From Scytonema hofmannii PCC 7110 (lineage in GTDB: Bacteria; Cyanobacteriota; Cyanobacteriia; Cyanobacteriales; Nostocaceae), in contig NZ_KQ976354.1 of assembly GCF_000346485.2 (NCBI RefSeq), forward strand, positions 4,732,436-4,796,435: a DNA stretch of 64,000 nucleotides. Reading direction: 5' to 3'. Position 1 is the first letter of the stretch. Every line of letters begins with the position of its first letter. This document shows, piece by piece, positions 26,140-34,620 of this stretch. A model generated the notes under the pieces. That model did not search any database. It had not been told where the DNA came from and saw nothing but the letters and a program-made list of their open reading frames with translations. Made by a program: the position numbers and the translations under genes.

Positions 26140-26328
26140 ATTCTGTAGGGTGGGCTAAAAGCCCACTAAAGAAGGAATCATACCAGTTTGAACAAAGAGT
26201 GCGACAGATAGTTGGTCAAGATCGAGTCTAAACACGACTTTCTCAATCCAAAATCTAAAATCCAAAATGGTATCAGGTTTTCAATTCGCAAAAAAACACA
26301 ACAAAAGTAAACAGGAAGGATTTGAATT

Positions 26329-26796
26329 ATGCCAGCTCAAGATGAATTATTAGTTAGTTGTAGATTTTACTTTGAAGCTGATAACATTCAAGACAAGCTA
26401 ATTTTAGAAGTTTCTGGTCTGAGCGCCGAAAGCCCAGCAGCTGGTGGAGACACAGTACTTGGTTCTGGTAAAGGTGCTAAGAACTTACGCCAAGCAGCAC
26501 CCACTCAGGTTAAATTTGAGCCAGTTATTGTCAAAGTTGTTGCAACTACTAATAAAGACCTTTATAAATGGTACGAAGATTGTAACAAAAACGAAGGTGG
26601 AAAATCAGATTGGAAAACAAAACGTCAAGGTGCTTCGATCACTGTTTATAACCAAGCAGGCGAGCCACAAGCAAAATGGCAATTAAAAGAGGCTTATCCC
26701 ACCAAATACGAAGGACCACAATTACAAGCTGGTTCAAATGAAGTGGCTAACGAAACAATAACGCTAGTTCACACAGGTATTAACCGAGTGCAATAA
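26329..26796 (+). CDS. Inner tube protein 1 (T4 gp19-like)
   Basis: A 155-residue tube subunit. It has the gp19-like pattern: RFYFEAD...LEVSGLSAES, a middle strand region, WYEDCNKNEG and SITVYNQAGEPQAKWQLKEAYPTKYEGPQL, then NETITLVHTGI. Such subunits stack as hexameric rings to form the inner tube that is driven into the target. It lies 189 bp after the sheath gene; that gap includes a short GGGCTAAAAGCCC repeat. Two more related proteins are encoded at 26881 and 30212. Confidence 0.92.
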   Translation: MPAQDELLVSCRFYFEADNIQDKLILEVSGLSAESPAAGGDTVLGSGKGAKNLRQAAPTQVKFEPVIVKVVATTNKDLYKWYEDCNKNEGGKSDWKTKRQGASITVYNQAGEPQAKWQLKEAYPTKYEGPQLQAGSNEVANETITLVHTGINRVQ

Positions 26797-26880
26797 AAAT
26801 TTAGGAGTTATGAGTAATGAGTTATTAATTAATTTTTTTACTCGTAACTCGTAACTCCTAATTCTTAACTCCCAACTCCT

Positions 26881-27372
26881 ATGGCAAACTTAACTAATAA
26901 ATTCCCAGAGATTCTCATAAATGCTCGGTTTTATATAGAACTTAAACTTGATGGTAGTCAAGAACCTGTAGATGCTTACTTCATGGAATGTACGGGGATT
27001 CAACGCTCTCAAGAAGCAATAGAAGTTCAGGAAGTCATTCCCCGACGAGGTAAAAAAGAAATAGGTAACGTTCTTTGTACTAAAATTCCTGGCAACCTTA
27101 AGACTAATAATATAACTTTGCGCCGAGGAATGACTCAATCTAAAACGTTGTCTCAATGGTTTGAATCGGTTGAAAGGGGAAATTGGTCTAAACAAATTCG
27201 GGATGGTTCTATAACTATCTACAATCAAGCAGCACAAGCACAAGCAGTATTTCAATTTCGAGGAGCTTGGCCAGTTAGATATAGTATTTCTGACTTAAGT
27301 GCTAATGGTACGGATGTGGAAATTGAAGAAATTGAAATAGCTGTCGAAAGATTTTATCGTCAAAGAAAATAA
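26881..27372 (+). CDS. Tube protein 2 (gp19-like)
   Basis: A 163-residue gp19-like protein: ARFYIELKLDG, YFMECTGIQRSQEAIEVQEV, ITLRRGMTQSKTLSQWFESVERG and GSITIYNQAAQAQAVFQFRGAWPVRYSISDL, ending EIEEIEIAVERFYR. In Afp/PVC loci, alternative tube proteins form the baseplate-proximal tube rings or the tube initiator. This copy is more divergent from the 26329 protein than that at 30212 by eye. Confidence 0.92.
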   Translation: MANLTNKFPEILINARFYIELKLDGSQEPVDAYFMECTGIQRSQEAIEVQEVIPRRGKKEIGNVLCTKIPGNLKTNNITLRRGMTQSKTLSQWFESVERGNWSKQIRDGSITIYNQAAQAQAVFQFRGAWPVRYSISDLSANGTDVEIEEIEIAVERFYRQRK

Positions 27373-27440
27373 GAAGATTTCTTGTAGCCCGTGCCACAAG
27401 AGGTATAAGTTGTAAAATTTTGAGTGAAAAGTAAAGACTT

Positions 27441-27740
27441 ATGTTGCAAAAAGAATTTGAGTTTACTTTACCTAAAGGATACCTGGACGAGAATAGCAAT
27501 TTACACCGTATAGGGCTGATGCGTTTAGCAAAAACCATGGATGAAATTGACCCTTTGAGCGACCCTCGCGTTCAATCCAATCCATCATATGCTACGGTTA
27601 TTGTCTTAGCTCGCGTCATTACTAAATTGGGAGCATTAGAAGAAATAACTCCTACAGTTATAGAAGAACTATTTGCTTGCGACCTCAATTATCTTCATAA
27701 GTTTTATCGTCAAATAAATGAATTAGAGCCTGAAGAATAA
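27441..27740 (+). CDS. Tail assembly chaperone-like protein (Mu gp41-like)
   Basis: A 99-residue protein: FEFTLPKGYLDENSNLHRIG, MRLAKTMDEIDPLSDPRVQ, VIVLARVITKLG, ITPTVIEELFACDLNYLHKFYRQINE. This matches small phage-tail assembly proteins found between tube and tape-measure genes in contractile tails and eCIS clusters. A role as chaperone of tube or ruler assembly is by analogy. Confidence 0.75.
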   Translation: MLQKEFEFTLPKGYLDENSNLHRIGLMRLAKTMDEIDPLSDPRVQSNPSYATVIVLARVITKLGALEEITPTVIEELFACDLNYLHKFYRQINELEPEE

Positions 27741-27832
27741 GTAAGGAATGGAGCTACATAGGAGGTAAACTATGCCTCCTTCACGCTCCGAAAACAATAA
27801 CGTAACACAATACTGCTCGGATAAGAATCTTT

Positions 27833-27907
27833 GTAGGTTGGGTTGAGGAACGAAACCCAACATTTATAAATATTTGTTGGGTTTCACTGTCGTTCAACCC
27901 AACCTAC
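27833..27907. repeat. 75-bp palindromic dispersed repeat, copy A
   Basis: Arms GTAGGTTGGGTTGA(A)... and TTCAACCCAACCTAC enclose a second inverted pair around AACCCAACA/TGTTGGGTT. A second 75-bp copy is at 50689-50763 and a half copy at 41273-41308. Typical cyanobacterial intergenic MITE-like repeat; lies inside the eCIS operon in the 240-bp gap before the pseudokinase gene. Confidence 0.8.
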
Positions 27908-27984
27908 GTGTTTTCTGATTTTTATGCTTAACCGACAAGTATTGTAACGTAACGCACCATGATGATAAAATATGAGAGGTCAAG

Positions 27985-30045
27985 ATGAAATCTCTACCGC
28001 CTTCTGCTAAATCAGCAATTCCCCCATTACCCAAAAATCAAACTCTTAAAAGTCAAAAAGGAACATATCGAATTATTAGTAATGTACCCTTTACAGAACT
28101 TGAAAAAGTACGCTTTTATCAAGGAGTTCAAATCGTAAGTCATAAATCACTTGTAATTAAAGAATATTTGCTACCCGAAGGAGAATTTAACAACACAGAA
28201 GTTAGCGATCGCAAAGAAAAATTTGAGCAATTAATCAGCATCAATCTCAAACAGAAGGGAGGACAAGATTTTCGCTTGGTAATTCCTTATGATGCGATCG
28301 CTCCTAGAGACGAAAGACGTTGCTACTTAATCAATGAACCCATTAATAATGCCATAACTCTAAGAGAATACCTCAAGCAATTAAACTCTCCTCTAACTTC
28401 TAAGCAGGTACGCGAAGTCCTAAAACAAGTTTTGCAAACTCTTTGGTTCCTCCACACCCAAAAGGTACGTTTACCTAATGGTCAGGTACTTTACGGTTTG
28501 GCTCATGGTAATTTGAGTTTAGATAGCTTATTAATTGTGACAAATAACCATCAATTCTTTATCTATCTTTGTGATTTAGCTATTTGGGAAGATTTATTTC
28601 AATCTCCAACCGCTAAAATTACAACTCATTCACCAGAACAAGATTTACAAGACTTAGGAAAACTTAGCTTGTATTTATTATGGGGAGCAGATCGACACCC
28701 AGATAATGGCAAGCCTATAGACCATAAAAATGAACAACATTGGTCACAAGTTAAGGATATTACCCTCAAGAGATTTATTCGCCGTATTTTGGGAATGGAG
28801 ACACCTTTTGCTGATGCAAGAGAAGCTTTACATACACTTTTAGCAACAGAGTTTCAGTCAGAAACTCAACAAGCTGAACAACTAATAATTCAAGAGGTAG
28901 AATCAGAGAAAAAACCAGCCACAACGACTAAAAATTTGCTAAAAGTCATATTAATTTGCCTATCTTTAGGAATTTTTGGGTCATTATCAGGCAGATTAGT
29001 GTGGTCGCAAATATCAACAGCAGCAGAAATGTCAGATGGTAAAACATCTCAAACGGCATATTCATTGATTAAAGATATCATCAATGTACCTACTGGCAAA
29101 TTTCAATACACTTCTGCAAAATCAGAAGGGACATGGGACTATTTGATGACAACCCCAGGTTTGTTATCTCCTAATGAGAAATTTGGACAAGTTCTTAGCG
29201 ATCGCGAAATCAAATTGCAGCTTAGTTATAAGAGCGTTAATTCACTTAACGAAGCTCTTAACCAAGTTGAAAATAAAAAGATAAATTTTTTCATCACTCA
29301 ACATGCAAGTAATTTTGGATTACCACTACAAGATAAACAATTAACATCTGAAACAATTGCTTACGACGGTATAGTCATATTTGTACCTTTTAGTGATGCT
29401 CAAAGAGTAGGAAGTATCCCTCAAGGATTAAATGGAAAAATCTCCTTAGAGCAATTGCGGAGATTATATAGTGGTCAAATAACTAACTGGAAAGAATTGG
29501 ATGATAAATTACCAGACTTACCAGTAAAACTCTATATACCAATAGAAAAAGCAGTTGTTCAGCGATTTAAGGAGATTATATTTAAAAATTACCCCCTAGA
29601 AGCAGAACGTTTTCAACAACTCATAGACCAAAAAATCATTACCCTGCAAGAAACTATCAATACCCTGAGAAGTAATATACTTGCTGATTTTGAAAACAGA
29701 CAAAATGGTGGTATTGGTTTTGGACTTTTAAGTAAAGTATACAATCAATGCTCTGTTTATCCTTTAAGCGTGGGCGAAAAAGGTAAAGAGGTACAACCCT
29801 TAGTCCAGAACAATGGTGAAGACATAAATCCACAACTTGATTTATGTAACGATAAAGGAAGTTATAAACCTAATGCTGAGGCTTTTTCTCAAAAACTTTA
29901 TCCTTTTGTCTCTCCAATTGCGGTAGTTTATCCTAATGACGAAATTCGCTCTCAAGCCGGAAAAAGTTTTGCTGAGATACTAAAAACTGATGAAGGACAA
30001 CAATTACTTAAGGAAACGGGACTAATACCACAAAATAAAAAGTAA
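27985..30045 (+). CDS. Pseudokinase - TM - phosphate-binding-like fusion
   Basis: A 686-residue protein with three parts. Residues ~30-290 fold like a Ser/Thr kinase (VIKEYL with Lys59; VLKQVLQTLWFLH), but the catalytic HRD is HGN (174-176) and the DFG is DLA (197-199), so it is probably inactive. A TM helix lies at ~319-337 (LKVILICLSLGIFGSLSG). Residues ~365-686 resemble PstS-type periplasmic binding proteins: VFVPF-like IVIFVPFSDAQRV, LSLEQLRRLYSGQITNWKEL, GIGFGLLSKVYNQ and a C-terminal EILKTDEGQQLLKETGL. It is embedded between tube genes of the eCIS operon, so it may link the particle to a membrane and to a sensed ligand. Confidence 0.8.
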   Translation: MKSLPPSAKSAIPPLPKNQTLKSQKGTYRIISNVPFTELEKVRFYQGVQIVSHKSLVIKEYLLPEGEFNNTEVSDRKEKFEQLISINLKQKGGQDFRLVIPYDAIAPRDERRCYLINEPINNAITLREYLKQLNSPLTSKQVREVLKQVLQTLWFLHTQKVRLPNGQVLYGLAHGNLSLDSLLIVTNNHQFFIYLCDLAIWEDLFQSPTAKITTHSPEQDLQDLGKLSLYLLWGADRHPDNGKPIDHKNEQHWSQVKDITLKRFIRRILGMETPFADAREALHTLLATEFQSETQQAEQLIIQEVESEKKPATTTKNLLKVILICLSLGIFGSLSGRLVWSQISTAAEMSDGKTSQTAYSLIKDIINVPTGKFQYTSAKSEGTWDYLMTTPGLLSPNEKFGQVLSDREIKLQLSYKSVNSLNEALNQVENKKINFFITQHASNFGLPLQDKQLTSETIAYDGIVIFVPFSDAQRVGSIPQGLNGKISLEQLRRLYSGQITNWKELDDKLPDLPVKLYIPIEKAVVQRFKEIIFKNYPLEAERFQQLIDQKIITLQETINTLRSNILADFENRQNGGIGFGLLSKVYNQCSVYPLSVGEKGKEVQPLVQNNGEDINPQLDLCNDKGSYKPNAEAFSQKLYPFVSPIAVVYPNDEIRSQAGKSFAEILKTDEGQQLLKETGLIPQNKK

Positions 30046-30059
30046 AACCTGAAAAATCT

Positions 30060-30206
30060 ATGAATAACCAATCAGCGCTTTCTCAACTAGCTGAACAAGT
30101 TTTGCAAAATCCAATTCTACTACGAAAACTTAGTGAAAAAGTTTATGAATTGATGTTGGCTGATATACAAAATCAACGCGATCGTTCTGGAAAATATAGG
30201 AGATAA
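30060..30206 (+). CDS. 48-residue eCIS operon protein
   Basis: A short gene, ATG at 30060 to TAA at 30206, that fills the gap between the fusion protein and tube protein 3. It reads MNNQSALSQLAEQVLQNPIL, then LRKLSEKVYELMLADIQNQR and a basic tail. The segment LRKLSEKVYELM...RDRSGKYRR resembles two segments at the C-terminus of the large repeat protein downstream. Stop is 5 bp before the next start; coupled translation is likely. Function unknown. Confidence 0.7.
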   Translation: MNNQSALSQLAEQVLQNPILLRKLSEKVYELMLADIQNQRDRSGKYRR

Positions 30207-30211
30207 TAATC

Positions 30212-30727
30212 ATGGCTAACAATTATAAATTTAGCAATTACGAACTAAATTACGTCACAGCAAATCGCTTCTATGTAGAAATTGAGAGTAAAATTACTGC
30301 CTCATTTAGCGAATGTTCTGGTTTTGGCGTAACGGTTAAGACAGAAAAGTATTTAGAAGGAGGAGCCAACGATCAACAACGGGTTATCTTAGGACAACCA
30401 GAGTTTTCTGATGTCACTTTAAAGCGCGGTATAACTGACAGTTTTGTTTTTTGGAATTGGGTAAATCAAACAACAGGTCATGGAAAAATTGAACGACGTA
30501 ACATTAATATTTTGCTTTATAACCAAGCAGGAAAAGTCATGCAATGTTGGACGCTAATTGGCGCAGTTCCTGTTGGTTGGAGAACGGCTGATTTACAAGC
30601 TTCTGCTAACAATGTAGCTCTTGAAGAATTGACTTTAGCCTATGAGGGTTTGCGAGTTGAAAAATCAGGAGGTGGTGGAGCCATAAAACTTCGTTCTCGC
30701 CATTCTTCTGGATATTTTCTTGGTTAG
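30212..30727 (+). CDS. Tube protein 3 (gp19-like)
   Basis: A 171-residue gp19-like protein: NRFYVEIESKITASFSECSG, VKTEKYLEGGANDQQRVILG, DVTLKRGITDSFVFWNWVNQ and NINILLYNQAGKVMQCWTLIGAVPVGWRTADLQAS. The C-terminal tail (SGGGGAIKLRSRHSS) is basic and flexible. In other eCIS loci a third tube-like protein joins the tube to the spike hub. A good Shine-Dalgarno (AGGAGA) precedes the ATG. Confidence 0.92.
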   Translation: MANNYKFSNYELNYVTANRFYVEIESKITASFSECSGFGVTVKTEKYLEGGANDQQRVILGQPEFSDVTLKRGITDSFVFWNWVNQTTGHGKIERRNINILLYNQAGKVMQCWTLIGAVPVGWRTADLQASANNVALEELTLAYEGLRVEKSGGGGAIKLRSRHSSGYFLG

Positions 30728-30754
30728 TTTTGTTATTTATATTTTGTAAAAATT

Positions 30755-33700
30755 ATGCATGACAAACCCCTTGGATTTAAATTTCAATTACCACCACTCC
30801 AAACTTTAGGACAGAAATATTCGCCGCTTCAACCACCTTTTCCCTTGGGTAAATCCCTCACTCCCTTGGGACGAAAGCTAGAATTACCAGAGTTTTTATC
30901 GCCTCTAATTAAAACTCGACAAGAACCCTTTTCTGTCGATGAAGAAATTGATACCTTATGGTTCAATTTTCCTGATATTCCACCACAATCAGAAATCTTA
31001 AATTCCCCAATATCGAGGACACAGATACAGCCATCTGTCACTTTCCCAGAAATTCCATCGCTCGATGTTGAAACTACATCCAATCCAGCAACTGCGCCGT
31101 CATCTCTGACAAATACTCCCGCACCAATTGCAATTCAACCGACTGTAGATACATCAGCATCCCCAGATACAACTGTAGAACAAATTGAAAATGCACAACT
31201 TGAGTATGCTTCTGTAATTGATGATGATGCTTTTTCAACTGTTGTTCCACCACAACCAGAAATCTTAAATTCCCCAACATCGGCGACACAGACACAGCCA
31301 TCTGTCACTTTCCCAGAAATCTCATCCCTCGATGTTGAAACTACATCTCATCCAGCAATTACACCGTCATCTCTGACAAATATTCCCGCACCAATTGCAA
31401 TTCAACCGACTGTAGATACATCAGCATCCCCAGATACAACTGTAGAACAAATTGAAAATGCACAACTTGAGTATGCTTCTGTAATTGATGATGATGCTTT
31501 TTCAACTGTTGTTCCACCACAACCAGAAATCTTAAATTCCCCAACATCGGCGACACAGACACAGCCATCTGTCACTTTCCCAGAAATCTCATCCCTCGAT
31601 GTTGAAACTACATCTCATCCAGCAATTACACCGTCATCTCTGACAAATATTCCCGCACCAATTGCAATTCAACCGACTGTAGAGACATCAGCATCCCCAG
31701 ATACAACTGTAGAACAAATTGAAAATGCACAACTTGAGCGTGCTTCTGTAATTGATGATGCTTTTTCAACTGTTGTTCCACCACAACCAGAAATCTTAAA
31801 TTCCCCAACATCGGCGACACAGACACAGCCATCTGTCACTTTCCCAGAAATCTCATCCCTCGATGTTGAAACTACATCTCATCCAGCAATTGCGCCGTCA
31901 TCTCTGACAAATATTCCCGCACCAATTGCAATTCAACCGACTGTAGATACATCAGCATCCCCAGATACAACTGTAGAACAAATTGAAAATGCACAACTTG
32001 AGTATGCTTCTGTAATTGATGATGATGCTTTTTCAACAATCATCTCACCACAACCACCAGAAATCTTAAATTCCCCAACATCGGCGACACAGACACAGCC
32101 ATCTGTCACTTTCCCAGAAATCTCATCCCTCGATGTTGAAACTACATCTCATCCAGCAATTGCGCCGTCATCTCTGACAAATATTCCCGCACCAATTGCA
32201 ATTCAACCGACTGTAGATACATCAGCATCCCCAGATACAACTGTAGAACAAATTGAAAATGCACAACTTGAGTATGCTTCTGTAATTGATGATGATGCTT
32301 TTTCAACAATCATCTCACCACAACCACCAGAAATCTTAAATTCCCCAACATCGGCGACACAGACACAGCCATCTGTCACTTTCCCAGAAATCTCATCCCT
32401 CGATGTTGAAACTACATCTCATCCAGCAATTGCGCCGTCATCTCTGACAAATATTCCCGCACCAATTGCAATTCAACCGACTGTAGATACATCAGCATCC
32501 CCAGATACAACTGTAGAACAAATTGAAAATGCACAACTTGAGTATGCTTCTGTAATTGATGATGATGCTTTTTCAACAATCATCTCACCACAACCACCAG
32601 AATGTTGTTCCACCACAACCAGAAATCTTAAATTCCCCAACATCGGCGACACAGACACAGCCATCTGTCACTTTCCCAGAAATTTCATCCCTCGATGTTG
32701 AAACTGCATCCAATCCAGAAATTCCACCAGTTATTAGTGCAGAGGCGGAACCTACCTCACTTGCAAAACAATCTGCACAAGTTGAAAGTGCTGATAACTA
32801 TTTAACTGTATCCTCACCAGTTGTTCGTGATGCTTTATCAACTTTTGTTCAACCTCAAGCAGAAACTCTTACAGAGCAAGTTCTAACCTTACCAATCGCA
32901 GAATCACAAACCCAGAGTGTTTCACATTTATTACCTCTAGCTCAAAAGTCGAATTTCCATATTTCACAATTGATGGCTGAATTTTTAGATAAATTACCAA
33001 AAATTTCTCCGGAAATATCGTTATTATCTGAAAATTCTACAACAGAGCTATCAGAAGCATTACTAGAACAAAAACAACCCTATTTACACAATAAGGAGGC
33101 GCGTTTAAGCAAGCAAAGTTTACCTTTTCGCAAACCTTTGGGTAATTTACCTCCTCTGGTGCAAAAGTCAAACTTCCAAATTTACCAATCGGTAAATGAA
33201 TTGACCAATATTTCTCAAGAAATACCAATATTACCAGAGGACACAACACAGCGATCGCTAATCGATCGAGAACATTCCTCAAGCATAGAGAGATCGCCCC
33301 ATATCAAAAATATACCGGAATTATGGTCAAATATCTCCGAATTGCTCAACCTATCTGATGACGATGTAAACCAAAATCAATCTTCTCTTAATTCCTTAGG
33401 CTTTACTCAGTCAGCAAATCTGATAAACGATTTAATACCATCACTTGATGAATTTATTCAGTCAAATAATCAGTCTGCTGACAATCATCAATTTGAATCG
33501 GAAATTATTAACCTTAAATCTCAAGTTCCAAAATTAACAAAAGATGCTACTGCTAAAAACTTACCTCTTGATGCACAAACGTTAGAAATTCTAGCCCAAC
33601 ATATTTATACTCTTTTACAGCAAAATTTAGAAATGGAGCAGCCAAGGCTAGGAAAAAAATATTCCGGCTACCCATTTTGGTCTAATAATGATGTGAATTA

Positions 33701-33884
33701 CAGTTATGAAAGTTATTATAAAAATTCTAAAATTTCCAAAAATAGTTATGTAGAAAATAATAAAATTACACCGTTCGATCCCAAATTAAAAGAATTAAGT
33801 GATGAAATCTATCTTCTCATTAGAGGACGATTAGAAATAGAGCGAGAACGACAGAGTAAATACTATATATTTAGTATTTATTAG
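30755..33884 (+). CDS. Large tandem-repeat eCIS protein, frameshifted
   Basis: The N-terminus (KPLGFKFQLPPLQTLGQKYS...) is followed by six near-identical 88-90-residue Pro/Ser/Thr-rich repeats (SVTFPEI, SSLDVETTSHPAI, VEQIENAQLE) and a unique C-terminus ending in helical motifs (LEILAQHIYTLL; LKELSDEIYLLIRGRLEIER). Frame 1 from 30755 stops at 32701. The C-terminal part is in another frame (open from 32556 to 33884). The shift is caused by 22 extra bases at 32599-32620 that partly repeat a unit end; without them the gene is one 1035-residue frame. It sits where a tape measure would, but its repeats look unstructured. No family recognised. Confidence 0.7.
30991..32620. repeat. Six tandem ~267-bp coding repeats
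   Basis: Unit starts (AGAAATCTTAAATTCCCC) are at 30991, 31258, 31525, 31789, 32059 and 32329, so unit lengths are 267, 267, 264, 270, 270 and 270 bp. Units 2-6 are almost identical. Two end variants exist, ACTGTTGTTCCACCACAACC and ACAATCATCTCACCACAACC. A 22-bp junction at 32599-32620 places the end of one variant after the other. The units are prone to recombination and to assembly error. Confidence 0.92.
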
Positions 33885-33920
33885 TTTATTAGTATCTAAT
33901 TTAGTTTTTTGGAGGAAATT

Positions 33921-34466
33921 ATGGTAGTAAATGTATCAGGTAATTTGGTCAAAGCTCAACTAATATCCAAAGATGGTGTACCGCCCATCAAATTTATGTT
34001 TAATCCGAATGAATTAATCTTTACAAGAACTGCTGAAATTTCTGAAAACTCCGGTGCTCGTACTGAAGATAAAGGATTACCGAAAGTGAGCTTTTCTCAT
34101 GTGACTGCTTATGAAGTCACTATCAATCAAATCATGTTTGATACTTACGAAGAAGGTAAAAATGTAGTTACTAAATATATTGAACCATTTAAAAAAGCGC
34201 TAGAATTTGTGAGTACAAAAGAACGTACACCCATTTATACGTTTAGCTGGGGAAACCAAGTATACTTGCGAAGTTGCTTTATCGAAAGTCTCACCTATAA
34301 ACTAACTATGTTTTTACCTAATGGTACTCCAGTACGTGCTGTTATTGATAATCTAACTCTAAAAGAAGCCGAGCAACCAAAACCAAGTGGTTCTGTAGGA
34401 ACTCAAAATCCAACCAATCAACAACGTCAAGAACCAAGTCTTACTTTGAGCCACACCACTAAATAG
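33921..34466 (+). CDS. CIS_tube-type hub protein (Pvc7-like N-domain)
   Basis: A 181-residue protein: PIKFMFNPNELIFTRTAEIS, VTAYEVTINQIMFDTYEEGKNVVTKYIEPFKKALEF and PIYTFSWGNQVYLRSCFIESLTYKLTMFLPNGTPVRAVIDNLTLKE. This is the N-terminal 'CIS tube' domain of the hub-adjacent protein in eCIS clusters, often followed by LysM; here the LysM part is absent and a Gln/Pro/Ser tail replaces it. The ATG at 33921 follows a perfect GGAGG. Lies just before the spike gene, as in PVC loci. Confidence 0.87.
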   Translation: MVVNVSGNLVKAQLISKDGVPPIKFMFNPNELIFTRTAEISENSGARTEDKGLPKVSFSHVTAYEVTINQIMFDTYEEGKNVVTKYIEPFKKALEFVSTKERTPIYTFSWGNQVYLRSCFIESLTYKLTMFLPNGTPVRAVIDNLTLKEAEQPKPSGSVGTQNPTNQQRQEPSLTLSHTTK

Positions 34467-34620
34467 AATGAACGCGGATTCTGGCTGGAAGTTAGGATTA
34501 GCTTTTTGTCCGAATTTGTTTGCACAAAATGGCTGTATTTTCTTTCCTTCTGCCCTCTGCCTCCTGCCTTTCCTCAATAAAAACCAAAAATCCGTACTTT
34601 TATATTCATAGCGAGTTATT

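Noticed and set aside
30991-32620. Possible CRISPR-like array
   Set aside because: Units are ~267 bp, nearly identical throughout and coding; no repeat-spacer pattern.
31074-32664. Repeated antisense frames (MAVSVSPMLGNLRFLVVV...) across the tandem repeats
   Set aside because: They are shadows of the coding repeats, identical because the DNA is, with no ribosome-binding sites.
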